From the NCBI RefSeq assembly GCF_008727925.1, contig NZ_VTWT01000005.1, positions 1 through 64,000 on the forward strand: DNA of 64,000 bases. The letters are read 5' to 3'. This document shows, piece by piece, positions 8,303 through 17,118 of this stretch. This stretch comes from Adhaeribacter soli. Lineage in GTDB: Bacteria; Bacteroidota; Bacteroidia; Cytophagales; Hymenobacteraceae. The stretch's first letter is position 1. Each line of letters opens with the position of its first letter. The notes beneath the pieces were generated by a model. It searched no databases, had not been told where the DNA came from, and saw only the letters and a program-made list of their open reading frames with translations. Both the position numbers and the translations under genes were made by a program.

Positions 8303-8713
8303 ATGAAAATTACCGTTTGCCGCAAAGAACATTTTAATGCCGCCCACCGGTTGCACAACCCGGCCTGGACCGAGGAGCAGAACGCTTCCTTTTTCGGACT
8401 TTGCAACAGCCCCAATTTTCACGGCCACAATTACGAGCTCATCGTGAAACTGACCGGCGAGGTAAACCCGGAAACCGGCTACGTGTACGATCTCAAAAAA
8501 CTCAGCGACCTGATCGGCCGGGAAGTAATTTCCCGTTTCGACCACAGGAACCTGAACCTCGATACCGAAGAATTCCGGGAACTGAACCCCACTGCTGAAA
8601 ACATTGTCATCGTTATATGGAACCTGTTGCGGGCCAAAATAGAGCCGGCGTATGCACTTTCCGTAACCCTTTATGAAACCGAACGAAATTTTGTCCAATA
8701 CAATGGAGAATAG
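8303..8713 (+). CDS. 6-pyruvoyl-tetrahydropterin synthase / QueD-family enzyme
   Basis: A 136-residue pterin enzyme converting 7,8-dihydroneopterin triphosphate (GTP cyclohydrolase product) to a tetrahydropterin. Zinc ligands are H15 (AAHRL), H40 and H42 (HGH); the catalytic Cys is C34; FDHRNLN and the C-terminal ETERN carry the other active-site residues. Cys is five residues before HGH (CNSPNFHGH), the spacing reported for eukaryote-type PTPS-II, while QueD proper has CxxxHGH. Its 3' end overlaps folE by 11 bp, and no other queuosine genes lie nearby. It may therefore make a biopterin-type cofactor or a queuosine precursor; the sequence alone does not decide. Confidence 0.88.
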   Translation: MKITVCRKEHFNAAHRLHNPAWTEEQNASFFGLCNSPNFHGHNYELIVKLTGEVNPETGYVYDLKKLSDLIGREVISRFDHRNLNLDTEEFRELNPTAENIVIVIWNLLRAKIEPAYALSVTLYETERNFVQYNGE

Positions 8714-9365
8714 GGAACAACACGACCACGATTCCGGTCACGATCACCTGAGCGCTTCCCAGCAAACCCCGCTTCGCCCCGACGCTTTTGAGCTGCCCGA
8801 CGACGAAAAGATCCGCATCATAGAAGGCCACTTTGCCGAAATTATGCATACCCTGGGCCTCGACCTAAACGACGACAGCCTGAAAGGCACGCCGCACCGG
8901 GTGGCTAAAATGTACGTGAAAGAGGTTTTCTCGGGCCTGAACCCGAAAAACCGGCCGCATGCCCGCTCTTTCAGCAACCATTACCAGTACAACCAAATGC
9001 TGGTAGAGCGCAACATTACCCTGTTTTCGTATTGCGAACACCATTTTGTTCCGATCGTGGGCAAGGCACACGTAGCTTATATCCCGGAAGAGCACGTAGT
9101 GGGTTTATCGAAACTGAACCGCATTGTGCAGTATTACGCCAAGCGCCCACAAGTGCAGGAGCGCCTTACCATTCAGATCGCCAACGAACTGAAAAAAGCC
9201 TTGCGCACCGAGAACGTAGCGGTTTTAATTGAAGCCGACCATTTGTGCGTGATGAGCCGCGGCGTGAACGATGTAAGCAGCAACACCATTACGTCCGAAT
9301 ACAGCGGCCTTTTCCGCGAAGCACAATACCGGAACGAGTTTCTGCATTATATTGGTAAACAGTAG
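8703..9365 (+). CDS. folE: GTP cyclohydrolase I
   Basis: Converts GTP to 7,8-dihydroneopterin triphosphate, the first step of folate and biopterin synthesis. Zinc-binding residues are visible in SYCEHH (Cys and His) and HLCVMSRG (Cys); the family signature VGLSKLNRIV and the GTP-site segment are present. The start used here (MENREQHDHD) overlaps the previous gene by 11 bp. An upstream in-frame ATG at 8673 would overlap by 41 bp and add residues unlike the family. The N-terminus is His/Asp-rich (HDHDSGHDH), perhaps metal-binding. Co-translation with the preceding gene supplies both enzymes in sequence. Confidence 0.95.
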   Translation: MENREQHDHDSGHDHLSASQQTPLRPDAFELPDDEKIRIIEGHFAEIMHTLGLDLNDDSLKGTPHRVAKMYVKEVFSGLNPKNRPHARSFSNHYQYNQMLVERNITLFSYCEHHFVPIVGKAHVAYIPEEHVVGLSKLNRIVQYYAKRPQVQERLTIQIANELKKALRTENVAVLIEADHLCVMSRGVNDVSSNTITSEYSGLFREAQYRNEFLHYIGKQ

Positions 9366-9455
9366 GTTTTATAACCCGGAAAGTAACCCCACAGATTCTT
9401 TGCGTATACTACTAATTTTCACTCAGAGAATTTAACGCGCTAACATGCAATAAAG

Positions 9456-10370
9456 ATGGCAGGAAAAATTCTAATTACCGGTGGAACCGGACTGATCGGC
9501 ACCCGTTTATCCGAAATGCTGATCGATTCGGGCTACGAGGTGGCGCACCTGAGCCGGCAAACCGGCCAGTTTTCGCGCTATAAAACCTTCCGCTGGGATA
9601 TTAAAAACCATTTCATCGACGATCATGCCATTTCCTGGGCCGATTACATTATAAACTTGGCCGGCGCCGGCGTTTCGGATGAAAAATGGACCGAGGAACG
9701 AAAAAAAGAGATCCTAAACAGCCGCGTAGAAAGCACCAACCTCCTCTTCAATTGCCTGAAAAGTACGCCCAATCGGGTAAAAGGCTTTCTGGCCGCTTCC
9801 GCCATCGGCATTTACGGCGATTCCGGCGAACAGCTCGTTACCGAAGAAAGCCCTTATGCCGACGATTTCCTGGCCGATGTGGCAAAAAAATGGGAAGCTG
9901 CTTCGTGGCAAATGCACAGCATGGGAATCCGGACAGTTATTTTCCGGATCGGCATTGTGCTTTCCGACCAGGGCGGCGCCTTGCCGCAAATGGCCAAACC
10001 CATTAAGCTTATGGCCGGCGCACCGTTGGGTTCGGGCAAACAGTACATGAGCTGGATCCACATCGACGACCTTTGCCAGTTATTCATTAAAGCCATCGAA
10101 GAACCGCAATTTCACGGAGTTTTTAACGCCGTTTCCCCCAATCCGGTAACGAATGAAACTTTCACCAAAGCCTTGGCCGAAGTCATGCACCGGCCGCTGC
10201 TCGTTCCAAAAATTCCGGCTTTCGGACTGAAACTGGTACTAGGCGAACTAAGCGAAGTAGTGCTGGGCGGCTCCAAGGTAAGTTCTGCTAAAATTCAGAA
10301 TACCGGCTTCACCTTCGAATACAGTTCCCTGGAAGAAGCCCTCGCTTCCTTTTACCACCAGGAAGCTTGA
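9456..10370 (+). CDS. TIGR01777-family SDR epimerase-like protein (YfcH type)
   Basis: A 304-residue NAD(P)-binding protein with N-terminal Rossmann motif ITGGTGLIGTRL, the IINLAGAGV segment typical of the YfcH group, and a C-terminal DUF1731-like end (VLGGSKVSSAKI). The reaction of this family is not established. It follows folE by 90 bp on the same strand. A role as a pterin reductase (sepiapterin reductase is also an SDR) is tempting but this is a different SDR branch, so I do not assign it. Confidence 0.85.
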   Translation: MAGKILITGGTGLIGTRLSEMLIDSGYEVAHLSRQTGQFSRYKTFRWDIKNHFIDDHAISWADYIINLAGAGVSDEKWTEERKKEILNSRVESTNLLFNCLKSTPNRVKGFLAASAIGIYGDSGEQLVTEESPYADDFLADVAKKWEAASWQMHSMGIRTVIFRIGIVLSDQGGALPQMAKPIKLMAGAPLGSGKQYMSWIHIDDLCQLFIKAIEEPQFHGVFNAVSPNPVTNETFTKALAEVMHRPLLVPKIPAFGLKLVLGELSEVVLGGSKVSSAKIQNTGFTFEYSSLEEALASFYHQEA

Positions 10371-10373
10371 TCG

Positions 10374-10538
10374 AAATTCCGTTGACTGAAGTCAACGGCA
10401 ATAGATAAGAAGATATTAGTAATAGGAAGGAGGTTGTATGTTTGAGGGCTCCTTGGTAATCATCAGAAACAGCGGTAAAGGGTAAAGAACACCTACCAAA
10501 ACAACCTATCCATTGCCGTTGACTTCAGTCAACGGAAC
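10374..10538. repeat. inverted pair of CCGTTGACT palindromes
   Basis: Two 20-bp palindromes (10379-10398 and 10516-10535), each with CCGTTGACT/AGTCAACGG arms, lie as mirror images with matching flanks (TT...GCAAT against ATTGC...AA), so the 26-bp ends are a perfect inverted repeat with about 115 bp between. The interior has no gene. The remaining part of 10371-10699 is A-rich DNA leading to arsR. Confidence 0.75.
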
Positions 10539-10699
10539 TTTCTAAAGTTAAAAGCATTAAGAAAGTCCTAAACGGTAGGTTAAAAAAAAGAAAAACCCGG
10601 CTTAACAGCCATTTAAAGCCTTTTGAAAATTATTTTTTTAAAAGGCTTTACTTTTTATTAGCATCATCGTAATATTGCAATGAACAAATAGTAAAGATT

Positions 10700-11029
10700 A
10701 TGGGCGCTACCAAAACCGATCATTTCACGGCACAGCAAAATGAACTGGCTAACCTGGCCAAAGCCTTAGGTCATCCGGCCCGCATTGCCATTCTGGAAGT
10801 TCTATTAAAAATGGAAGCGTGCATTTGCGGCGACATAGTAAACGAACTTCCTTTGGCCCAGCCTACCGTTTCGCAACACCTGAAAGAACTTAAAAACGCC
10901 GGCCTGATAAAAGGCAACATCGAAGGAAATTCCATTTGCTACTGCATCGACGCCGAAAACTGGAATAAGTATAAAGAATTGCTTTCCGCCTTCTTCGCTC
11001 AACTGAACCTGAAAATAAATTGCTGCTGA
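10700..11029 (+). CDS. arsR: ArsR/SmtB-family metalloid-responsive repressor
   Basis: A 109-residue winged-helix repressor. The helix-turn-helix (about 40-75) has the PTVSQHLKELKNAGLI recognition helix. Two Cys (C41 and C43 in ACICGDIV) sit at the start of the DNA-binding helix, the usual As(III) site, and the protein ends in NCC, a further possible ligand. First gene of an arsenic cluster (arsI-like, arsC, ACR3). A TAATATTG box about 25-30 bp before the start, around an ATTGCAAT palindrome, may be promoter and operator together. Confidence 0.9.
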   Translation: MGATKTDHFTAQQNELANLAKALGHPARIAILEVLLKMEACICGDIVNELPLAQPTVSQHLKELKNAGLIKGNIEGNSICYCIDAENWNKYKELLSAFFAQLNLKINCC

Positions 11030-11041
11030 AACCCATCTGCC

Positions 11042-11073
11042 TTGTAGCGTAGGGCTTGAACCCTACGCTACAA
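11042..11073. repeat. REP-like palindrome inside the ars cluster
   Basis: Perfect 13-bp arms (TTGTAGCGTAGGG at 11042-11054, its complement at 11061-11073) around CTTGAA. It lies between arsR and the arsI-like gene and could attenuate or stabilise the transcript. A related GTAGCGTAGGG segment occurs at 61024-61034. It is followed by TTTTCAAATCTTCAAA tandem repeats to 11122. Confidence 0.8.
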
Positions 11074-11134
11074 ACCATTTAATTTCCTCATTTTCAAATC
11101 TTCAAATTTTCAAATCTTCAAATTGAATAAAGCC

Positions 11135-11692
11135 ATGAACCAGAACGTATTTCCCAGAATGCATGTGAGCTTGTATGTAAGCAACATCGCCAGAACCGTA
11201 GATTTCTACACCACTTTCTTCGGTCAGGAAGCTACCAAAGTAAAGCCCGGTTATGCCAAGTTTGTACTGGATAAACCTTCGCTTATTATTTCGTTTGTAG
11301 AGAACCCGGCGCGCGTTCAAAACAATTTCGGCCATCTGGGCTTTCAGGTAGAAACAGTAGCCGAACTGGAAGAAAAACTAACCCTTGCCCGCGAAAAGAA
11401 CCTGGTAGCCAAAGAAGAAATGGGTACTAACTGCTGCTATGCCAAACAAGACAAATACTGGGTAAACGATCCGGATGGCGTGCAATGGGAAGTATATTAT
11501 TTCCACGAAGATGCCGAGTTCAACGACCCGCATTACGAAGCTCAAAGCGCGGAAGCCTGCTGCATTGCCCCGGTTCAGACAACCATCGAAATGCCAGCTT
11601 CTTCCTGTTGCGAACCAGCTGCCGCTTCCGAAAAACCAAAATTCGACCTGAGCAACCTCATTGCCACCTCAAACAAAAATAACTGCTGCTAA
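11135..11692 (+). CDS. ArsI/CadI-family VOC protein (probable C-As lyase) with Cys-rich tail
   Basis: A 185-residue vicinal-oxygen-chelate protein. The ATG at 11135 (MNQNVFPRMHV) is chosen; an in-frame TTG four codons earlier is less likely. ArsI cleaves the C-As bond of trivalent organoarsenicals using Fe(II). Candidate metal ligands are H10 (in PRMHVSL), H67 (in FGHLGF) and E119 (in QWEVY). The vicinal pair C100-C101 in GTNCCYA matches the substrate-binding cysteines of ArsI. Beyond the VOC domain a tail of about 50 residues holds three further CC pairs, including the last two residues. It overlaps arsC by 1 bp (TAATG). Confidence 0.85.
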   Translation: MNQNVFPRMHVSLYVSNIARTVDFYTTFFGQEATKVKPGYAKFVLDKPSLIISFVENPARVQNNFGHLGFQVETVAELEEKLTLAREKNLVAKEEMGTNCCYAKQDKYWVNDPDGVQWEVYYFHEDAEFNDPHYEAQSAEACCIAPVQTTIEMPASSCCEPAAASEKPKFDLSNLIATSNKNNCC

Positions 11693-12105
11693 TGAAAAAG
11701 ATATTAGTGCTTTGTACCGGCAACAGCTGCCGGAGCCAGATAGCCGAGGGTTATTTGCGCCATTTTGCCCACGGGAAAGCCGAAGTTTACAGCGCCGGCA
11801 TCGAAACGCACGGCGTAAACCCGCGCGCCATTGGCATTATGCAGGAAGACGGAATTGATATTTCCGGCCACACGTCCAACAATGTTTCCGAATACATGGG
11901 CATCGATTTCGATTTTGTGATCACGGTTTGCGACAACGCCCAGGAAAACTGCCCTTTCTTTCCCGGCTTTGCCGAAAAATTCCATTACAACTTCCCCGAT
12001 CCGGCCAAGGCAACCGGCACCGAAGCAGAAATTATGGCCCAATTCCGGGAAGCACGCGACCAGATCAAGGAATATTGCCGGAAGTTTGTAGCGGAGCATT
12101 TGTAG
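11692..12105 (+). CDS. arsC: arsenate reductase, thioredoxin-coupled (low-MW phosphatase fold)
   Basis: Reduces As(V) to As(III) in the cytoplasm. The N-terminal P-loop C8-TGNSC-R14 is the LMW-PTP CX5R signature, and the redox relay cysteines C80 and C87 (VCDNAQENC) identify the thioredoxin-dependent class. Length 137 fits the family. Its start overlaps the stop of the arsI-like gene, so the two are coupled. The product As(III) would be exported by the ACR3 pump downstream. Confidence 0.93.
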   Translation: MKKILVLCTGNSCRSQIAEGYLRHFAHGKAEVYSAGIETHGVNPRAIGIMQEDGIDISGHTSNNVSEYMGIDFDFVITVCDNAQENCPFFPGFAEKFHYNFPDPAKATGTEAEIMAQFREARDQIKEYCRKFVAEHL

Positions 12106-12280
12106 TCTTCTGAAATTCTTCCAGGCGTTTCCGCTAATTTTTGCTGCCATGCTGCAAGAATCCTGTGATTGGATGGAACCAGTTTGATTCAATTAACCAG
12201 GTGTTGCTTGAGCTGCCTCTGAAATCACAAGATCCTTTCAGGATGCCAATAAAAAACGATTTTTATATAACCTTCTCCAA

Positions 12281-13375
12281 ATGAGTCAGTGTACCGTTGA
12301 AAAAAAGAAAAGATTATCCGTACTGGACCGTTTCCTGACCGTCTGGATCTTTGTAGCTATGGGAATCGGGGTGCTGCTGGGCTACATTTTCCCTCAGAGT
12401 GAGCAGTTCATCAATCAATTTCAGGTGGGAACGGTAAACGTACCGATCGCCATTGGCCTGATATTAATGATGTACCCGCCGCTGGCCAAAGTGCGTTACG
12501 AAAAACTGGGCCGGATCTTTTCCAATGTGAAGGTCATTACGCTTTCGCTTGTTTTGAACTGGATCATTGGGCCTATCCTGATGTTTCTGCTGGCCGTTAT
12601 TTTTCTGCACGATCGTCCGGAATATATGGTAGGCATTATTTTAATTGGCCTGGCGCGTTGCATTGCCATGGTACTGGTCTGGAACGAGCTGGCCGAAGGC
12701 GACCGGGAATATGCGGCCGGACTGGTAGCGTTCAACAGTATTTTCCAGGTACTTTTTTATAGCGTTTTCGCCTATGTTTTCATTACCGTTTTACCAACCT
12801 GGTTCGGCCTGGAAGGCAAAATTGTAGACATAAAAATGAGCGACATTGCCGAAAGTGTTTTTATTTACCTGGGCATACCCTTTTTACTGGGCTTCCTTTC
12901 GCGCTCCTTTTTAAGAAAGCTGAAAGGCGATGCCTGGTACGAGCAAAAATTCATTCTGGCCATCAGCCCTATTACCTTAATTGCCTTGCTGTTCACCATT
13001 ATCGTTATGTTCAGCCTGAAAGGAAACCTGATCGTGACGATTCCGCTGGACGTGGTGCGCATTGCCATTCCGTTGGTAATTTACTTTGCCCTCATGTTTG
13101 TGGTAAGCATTTATATGGGAAAATATTTAGGCGCCAATTATGCCCAGAACGCCTCCGTTGCCTTTACCGCCACCGGCAATAATTTCGAACTGGCCATTGC
13201 AGTAGCCATCGGGGTTTTCGGCCTCAACTCCGGACAGGCCTTTGCCGGGGTGGTGGGTCCGTTAATTGAAGTTCCGGCCTTAATTGCCCTGGTGAATTTT
13301 GCCTACTGGTTTCGGAAGAAATATTACCACACCAGGCCTACTTTGGAAAGCGAAATTCCGATTGCCGGTAAGTAG
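12281..13375 (+). CDS. arsB: ACR3-family arsenite efflux permease
   Basis: A 364-residue inner-membrane protein with ten predicted transmembrane segments. The essential ACR3 cysteine is C127 in [13 protein letters not shown], and the conserved Glu lies in [18 protein letters not shown]. It exports As(III) made by ArsC or freed by the ArsI-like lyase. It lies 175 bp after arsC on the same strand with no terminator seen between, so co-transcription is likely. The symbol arsB is commonly given to ACR3 genes; acr3 is equally valid. Confidence 0.93.
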   Translation: MSQCTVEKKKRLSVLDRFLTVWIFVAMGIGVLLGYIFPQSEQFINQFQVGTVNVPIAIGLILMMYPPLAKVRYEKLGRIFSNVKVITLSLVLNWIIGPILMFLLAVIFLHDRPEYMVGIILIGLARCIAMVLVWNELAEGDREYAAGLVAFNSIFQVLFYSVFAYVFITVLPTWFGLEGKIVDIKMSDIAESVFIYLGIPFLLGFLSRSFLRKLKGDAWYEQKFILAISPITLIALLFTIIVMFSLKGNLIVTIPLDVVRIAIPLVIYFALMFVVSIYMGKYLGANYAQNASVAFTATGNNFELAIAVAIGVFGLNSGQAFAGVVGPLIEVPALIALVNFAYWFRKKYYHTRPTLESEIPIAGK

Positions 13376-13406
13376 TTTTTTGATTCAAACGCTACTGATT
13401 ATTACA

Positions 13407-13439
13407 GAAAAAGCCTGCTCCGTGGAGCAGGCTTTTTTT
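13407..13439. terminator. terminator at the end of the ars cluster
   Basis: Strong hairpin AAGCCTGCTCC/GGAGCAGGCTT with GT loop and seven T. Convergent with the small membrane protein on the other strand, whose stop is 24 bp away; A-runs on the left side allow it to serve both strands. Confidence 0.85.
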
Positions 13440-13462
13440 ATGAAAATGTTGCAATAGATCCT

Positions 13463-13834
13463 TTATTTTAGATTTGCTATAAAAATTACGAAAAGAATAG
13501 AAAGTATTATATATCCTAAAATCAGTAGGGTTCCTGTTCCTTCTTTAATTGGAGGATTTAATTTATAATGTTCTAAAATCTTTTTATTTGATCCATTCTT
13601 CAGTAATAAGCAATAATTAAAATAAATGAAAGCTCCTAAAATTAATAATTGTAGAGGCTTGCCTGCTACTGGGAGCTTATAATCAAACAACCATTCTAAT
13701 GTAAATAGTATTGATAATAAATTCATTCCAAGCAAGCCCCATGCAATTGAGAAAGCATAAATAGGACTTTCTTCCCCATTTCCTAAAGAACCTTTATAAA
13801 TCTTATAAAAGAAATATTTATACGCCTTTATCAT
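13463..13834 (-). CDS. small AT-rich integral membrane protein, unknown
   Basis: A 123-residue protein with three hydrophobic segments (about 24-47, 59-79 and 100-121) and a basic N-terminus. No family recognised. Base composition is clearly more AT-rich than the neighbours, suggesting a recent acquisition or weak selection. It lies 35 bp upstream of the PBP1A stop; no function can be assigned. Confidence 0.55.
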   Translation of the reverse strand: MIKAYKYFFYKIYKGSLGNGEESPIYAFSIAWGLLGMNLLSILFTLEWLFDYKLPVAGKPLQLLILGAFIYFNYCLLLKNGSNKKILEHYKLNPPIKEGTGTLLILGYIILSILFVIFIANLK

Positions 13835-13869
13835 GCTTAGAACCCATTAGAATTGCCATTCTTCTACAA

Positions 13870-16224
13870 TCACGGCACAATCGCCGTAGCACCTTCTCCC
13901 CCATCACCCGGCTCCACATCCTGCGCATCCTTGATCTGCAGCGAATCTACTTTTGGTTTCGGGATGTAAGATTGGCACATGTACTTTTTGCGGATCTTGA
14001 CGGTAGGTTTCGGGAAACGGCCGAAGGTATAACCCAGGTCCGGGTTCTTGTACACATTTTCCATAAAAATGCCATACACCGGCAACGCTGTTTTGGAGCC
14101 CTCGCCTAAGCTGGAAGTCCGGAAGTGGATGCTCCGGTCATCGCCGCCTACCCACACGCCGGTAATCAGGTCTTTGGTTACACCCACGTACCAACCGTCG
14201 GAATGGTTGGAAGTGGTACCGGTTTTGCCGCCTACTTCGTTGCCTTTGCGCCAGCCCAAGTCGTATTCCCAGAGCGCCTGTGAGGTTCCGCCCTGTTCTT
14301 CCATCCCGCCTTTCAGCATGTAGGTCATGAGCCAGGCCGTTTCGGAGCTGAGCACTTTTTTCTGCTTCGGCATAAAGGTATGGATCACGTTGCCGTTGCG
14401 GTCTTCAATGCGGGTAACGTACATCGGCTCGGTCCGGAAACCGTTGTTCACGAACGTACCGTAAGCGCCCACCAATTCAAACAACGACACATCCGAAGAT
14501 CCCAGACCAATGGAAGGTACCGCCTCCAACTTGCTTTTAATGCCGAGTTTTTTAGCGTATTCCGCTACGGTTTCCCAGCCCACTTTTTCGGTTAACTGTG
14601 CAGTAATGGAATTAATGGATTTACCCATGGCGTGCCGGATGGTAATGTTAGCACCCGAAAAATGATAATCGGCGTTGTGCGGGCTCCAGCTTTTGGCTTC
14701 GCCGTTCTCCATGTAGTTAATGGTAATGCGCTTGTCCTGCATCCGGTCGCAAGGCGAGTAGCCTTTGTCGATGGCGGTTACGTACACGAATGGCTTGAAA
14801 GTAGAGCCCGGCTGCCGTTTGGCCTGTTTTACGTGGTCGTATTTGAAATATTTGAAGTTGATGCCCCCTACCCAGGCTTTGATCTGGCCGGAATGCGGGT
14901 CCATGGTAACCATGCCGGCGCGCAAAATGCGTTTGTAATATGCCAGTGAATCCATCGCACTCATGGTCACGGTTTTCTCCAGACTGTCGTTATCCCACGT
15001 AAACACCTTCATTACCCGCGGACGGTTCAGTTCGGCTTCGATGGCAGCCTGATCGTTGCCGTATTTCTTTTTCAGCGCTTTGTAGTATTCGGTGCGCTTC
15101 ATGCTGGCTTCCAGAAAGCCGGGAATTTCCTTGTCTTTATCGTCTACCCACGGGTTGTTTTTGCCCCAGTGGCGGTAGAATTTCTTTTGCAGGTCGCGCA
15201 TCCGTTTTTCCATAGCCTGTTCGGCCAGCGCCTGCAAGCGCGAATCGATGGTGGTGTAAATTTTCAGGCCGTCGCGGTACAGGTCGTAGCCGTTTTCGTT
15301 GCACCATCTCTTCACGTATTCGCTTACCGCCCCTCTGAAATACGTAGCCGGACCATCGTAGTGGTTTTCTACTTTGTATTTCAGCACAATGGGCAGGGCG
15401 CTCAACGAATCGGCCATGTGTTGCGGTATTACCCGGTATTTTGCCATCTGGGCCAGCACCACATTCCGGCGGCGCATGGAATTTTCCGGGTTAAAACGGG
15501 GAGAATACGTGGTTGGCGCTTTGAGCAAACCCACCAGCACGGCAGCTTCTTCGGTTTTTAAACTATCCGGCGAGGTTCCAAAAAACGTTTTGGCAGCCAC
15601 TTTTATCCCGAAAGAATTACTGCCGAAATCTACCGTGTTCAGGTACATCGTCAGGATTTCCTGTTTGGTATAATTCTGCTCCAGCTTAATAGCCGTTATC
15701 CATTCCTTGGTTTTGTTTATCAACGTACTAACGCCGGGAATATATCCCAAAGCCCCTTTCGACTTTTCCGTCCGGATCTTGTACAGGTTTTTGGCCAGCT
15801 GTTGCGTAAGTGTTGAGCCGCCGCGGCTTTCGCCTTTCGCTACTGCCGCTACCACGCCCAGCATGGCTTCCGGATCGATACCCGAATGATTGTAAAAACG
15901 CGCATCTTCGGTAGCAATTAAAGCCTTAACGAGCATGGGCGAAATTTTCTCGTACTTCACCGGGCTCCGGTTCTCGCGGAAATACTTCCCGATCAGTACG
16001 CCATCGGCGGTATAAAGCTCCGAAGCCAGTTCCGTTTTGGGATTTTCCAGTTTATCGAGGCTGGGCGATGCGCCGAACAGGAAAAGGAAATTGATATCGA
16101 CGAGGAAAAGGTAAACCAGAAACCCGATCAGGCCAAAGGCAAAAAAACGCCAGAGCCAGTTTACCAGCCGCGCATAAGCCTTTGTAGGTTTGGGGGTACT
16201 ATTCGGTTGTTCTTGTTCAGACAT
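13870..16224 (-). CDS. class A penicillin-binding protein 1A (transglycosylase/transpeptidase)
   Basis: A 784-residue bifunctional murein synthase. The start MSEQEQPNST is chosen because the 21 residues added by a more upstream ATG look like translated intergenic DNA. One transmembrane anchor at about 27-49. The GT51 domain shows the catalytic ATEDARFYNHSGID and GGSTLTQQLAKN motifs. The transpeptidase has SxxK as STFK (GSTFKPF), SxN as SIN, and KTG as GGKTGTTSNHSDGW. The C-terminus has a short acidic extension (EPGDGGEG). It polymerises and cross-links peptidoglycan at the inner membrane. Confidence 0.95.
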   Translation of the reverse strand: MSEQEQPNSTPKPTKAYARLVNWLWRFFAFGLIGFLVYLFLVDINFLFLFGASPSLDKLENPKTELASELYTADGVLIGKYFRENRSPVKYEKISPMLVKALIATEDARFYNHSGIDPEAMLGVVAAVAKGESRGGSTLTQQLAKNLYKIRTEKSKGALGYIPGVSTLINKTKEWITAIKLEQNYTKQEILTMYLNTVDFGSNSFGIKVAAKTFFGTSPDSLKTEEAAVLVGLLKAPTTYSPRFNPENSMRRRNVVLAQMAKYRVIPQHMADSLSALPIVLKYKVENHYDGPATYFRGAVSEYVKRWCNENGYDLYRDGLKIYTTIDSRLQALAEQAMEKRMRDLQKKFYRHWGKNNPWVDDKDKEIPGFLEASMKRTEYYKALKKKYGNDQAAIEAELNRPRVMKVFTWDNDSLEKTVTMSAMDSLAYYKRILRAGMVTMDPHSGQIKAWVGGINFKYFKYDHVKQAKRQPGSTFKPFVYVTAIDKGYSPCDRMQDKRITINYMENGEAKSWSPHNADYHFSGANITIRHAMGKSINSITAQLTEKVGWETVAEYAKKLGIKSKLEAVPSIGLGSSDVSLFELVGAYGTFVNNGFRTEPMYVTRIEDRNGNVIHTFMPKQKKVLSSETAWLMTYMLKGGMEEQGGTSQALWEYDLGWRKGNEVGGKTGTTSNHSDGWYVGVTKDLITGVWVGGDDRSIHFRTSSLGEGSKTALPVYGIFMENVYKNPDLGYTFGRFPKPTVKIRKKYMCQSYIPKPKVDSLQIKDAQDVEPGDGGEGATAIVP

Positions 16225-16577
16225 TGTAAAATATCCTGCCTCTGCATCTACACCGCTTACCGGCCGGCGACAGGAAAAATCCTGCAAATATAAATGTTTA
16301 AAAGCGGATTTCGCTATTTCAACCTTTAGCCTTTTTTCATTATATTCTCCCCAAACGCTATGATTATCAGGCTTAAACTGTAACTGAAGGAAATTTAAAG
16401 GCAGTACTCAGTGCAAAATAACCCCGGAAACTACATTTTATTTACCAATCAACTACCCCGCGCCTGCTCCTTATTGGGTGGCGGCCTTCGGCTTTGTAAG
16501 AATCAGGATTTACAGGATTAAAGGATTTTCAGGACTTTAGTTTTTTCGGAAAGACTGCCGTAGCAGGATGAAAAAAC
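16225..16577. other. intergenic, no gene seen
   Basis: Upstream region of the PBP1A gene. It includes a GAATCAGGATTTACAGGATT low-complexity stretch (about 16500-16537) of a type also found at 41976-42010. No open frame with coding character was found on either strand. Confidence 0.5.
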
Positions 16578-16687
16578 GCGGCCATCTCGACGCAAGGAGA
16601 GATTTCCGGAATAAGGTAAAAATGCCAGAATAGAAATTACTGCCAACCTATGGGATTTCTCCCTTTGGTCGAAATGACCGAAAAAAC
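16578..16687. repeat. diverged copy of the ATCTCGACG inverted-repeat element
   Basis: Left arm CCATCTCGACGCAAGGAGAG and right arm ending TTTGGTCGAAATGACCG flank an interior (AAGGTAAAAATGCCAGAATA...) that matches the interior of the complete element at 29746-29850 (AAGGTAGAAAAACTAGAATA...). Shared interior shows both descend from one mobile element. Confidence 0.7.
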
Positions 16688-16723
16688 GGTAGTTCTGAGC
16701 AAGAAAAGGCATTAGTGCTCAAC

Positions 16724-16865
16724 GCCGACGAGGTCCTTCGCTGTCATTACTCATGACATAATTAAAATATTGCGTCATCCTGAGCACAGCGAAGGACCTC
16801 GTCGGCTCCCAGTAGAGGGCATACTACTAAATTCCGACAAGGTCCTTCGCTGTGCTCAGGATGAC
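16724..16865. repeat. three-arm AGGTCCTTCGCTGT repeat cluster
   Basis: A 21-bp arm (16724-16744, GCCGACGAGGTCCTTCGCTG...) is inverted at 16786-16806, and a third copy with the continuation GCTCAGGATGAC lies at 16834-16865. The inner part CGTCATCCTGAGCACAGCGA (16773-16792) is the same unit on the other strand. REP-like, non-coding. Confidence 0.75.
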
Positions 16866-17020
16866 ACTTAGCAAACGGCACCACTACTGAAAACCAATTT
16901 TTAATGTCATTCCCACTTTTCGAAATTTTAACCCCAACTTTTCCCCACTCAGGATACGCAATAAGGTAGGTTTGTGCCTGTATTACAAGGCTTGGCTTAA
17001 AAACGCTACCAAAATCAACA

Positions 17021-17057
17021 AAAAAGGTCCTGCCACAAACCAGTAGCAGGACCTTTT
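17021..17057 (-). terminator. terminator of rho
   Basis: GGTCCTGC/GCAGGACC stem (17026-17033 with 17046-17053) with A/T extensions; on the minus strand it ends in six T. It lies about 60 bp after the rho stop. Confidence 0.8.
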
Positions 17058-17118
17058 CTTATTTACCGAAAATCGAACATTCGAACCTACGAAAATTCGA
17101 AAATTCTAACAATCGAAC

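Noticed and set aside
16724-16865. Possible CRISPR-like repeat cluster
   Set aside because: Only three arms, in both orientations and unequal spacing, without cas genes.
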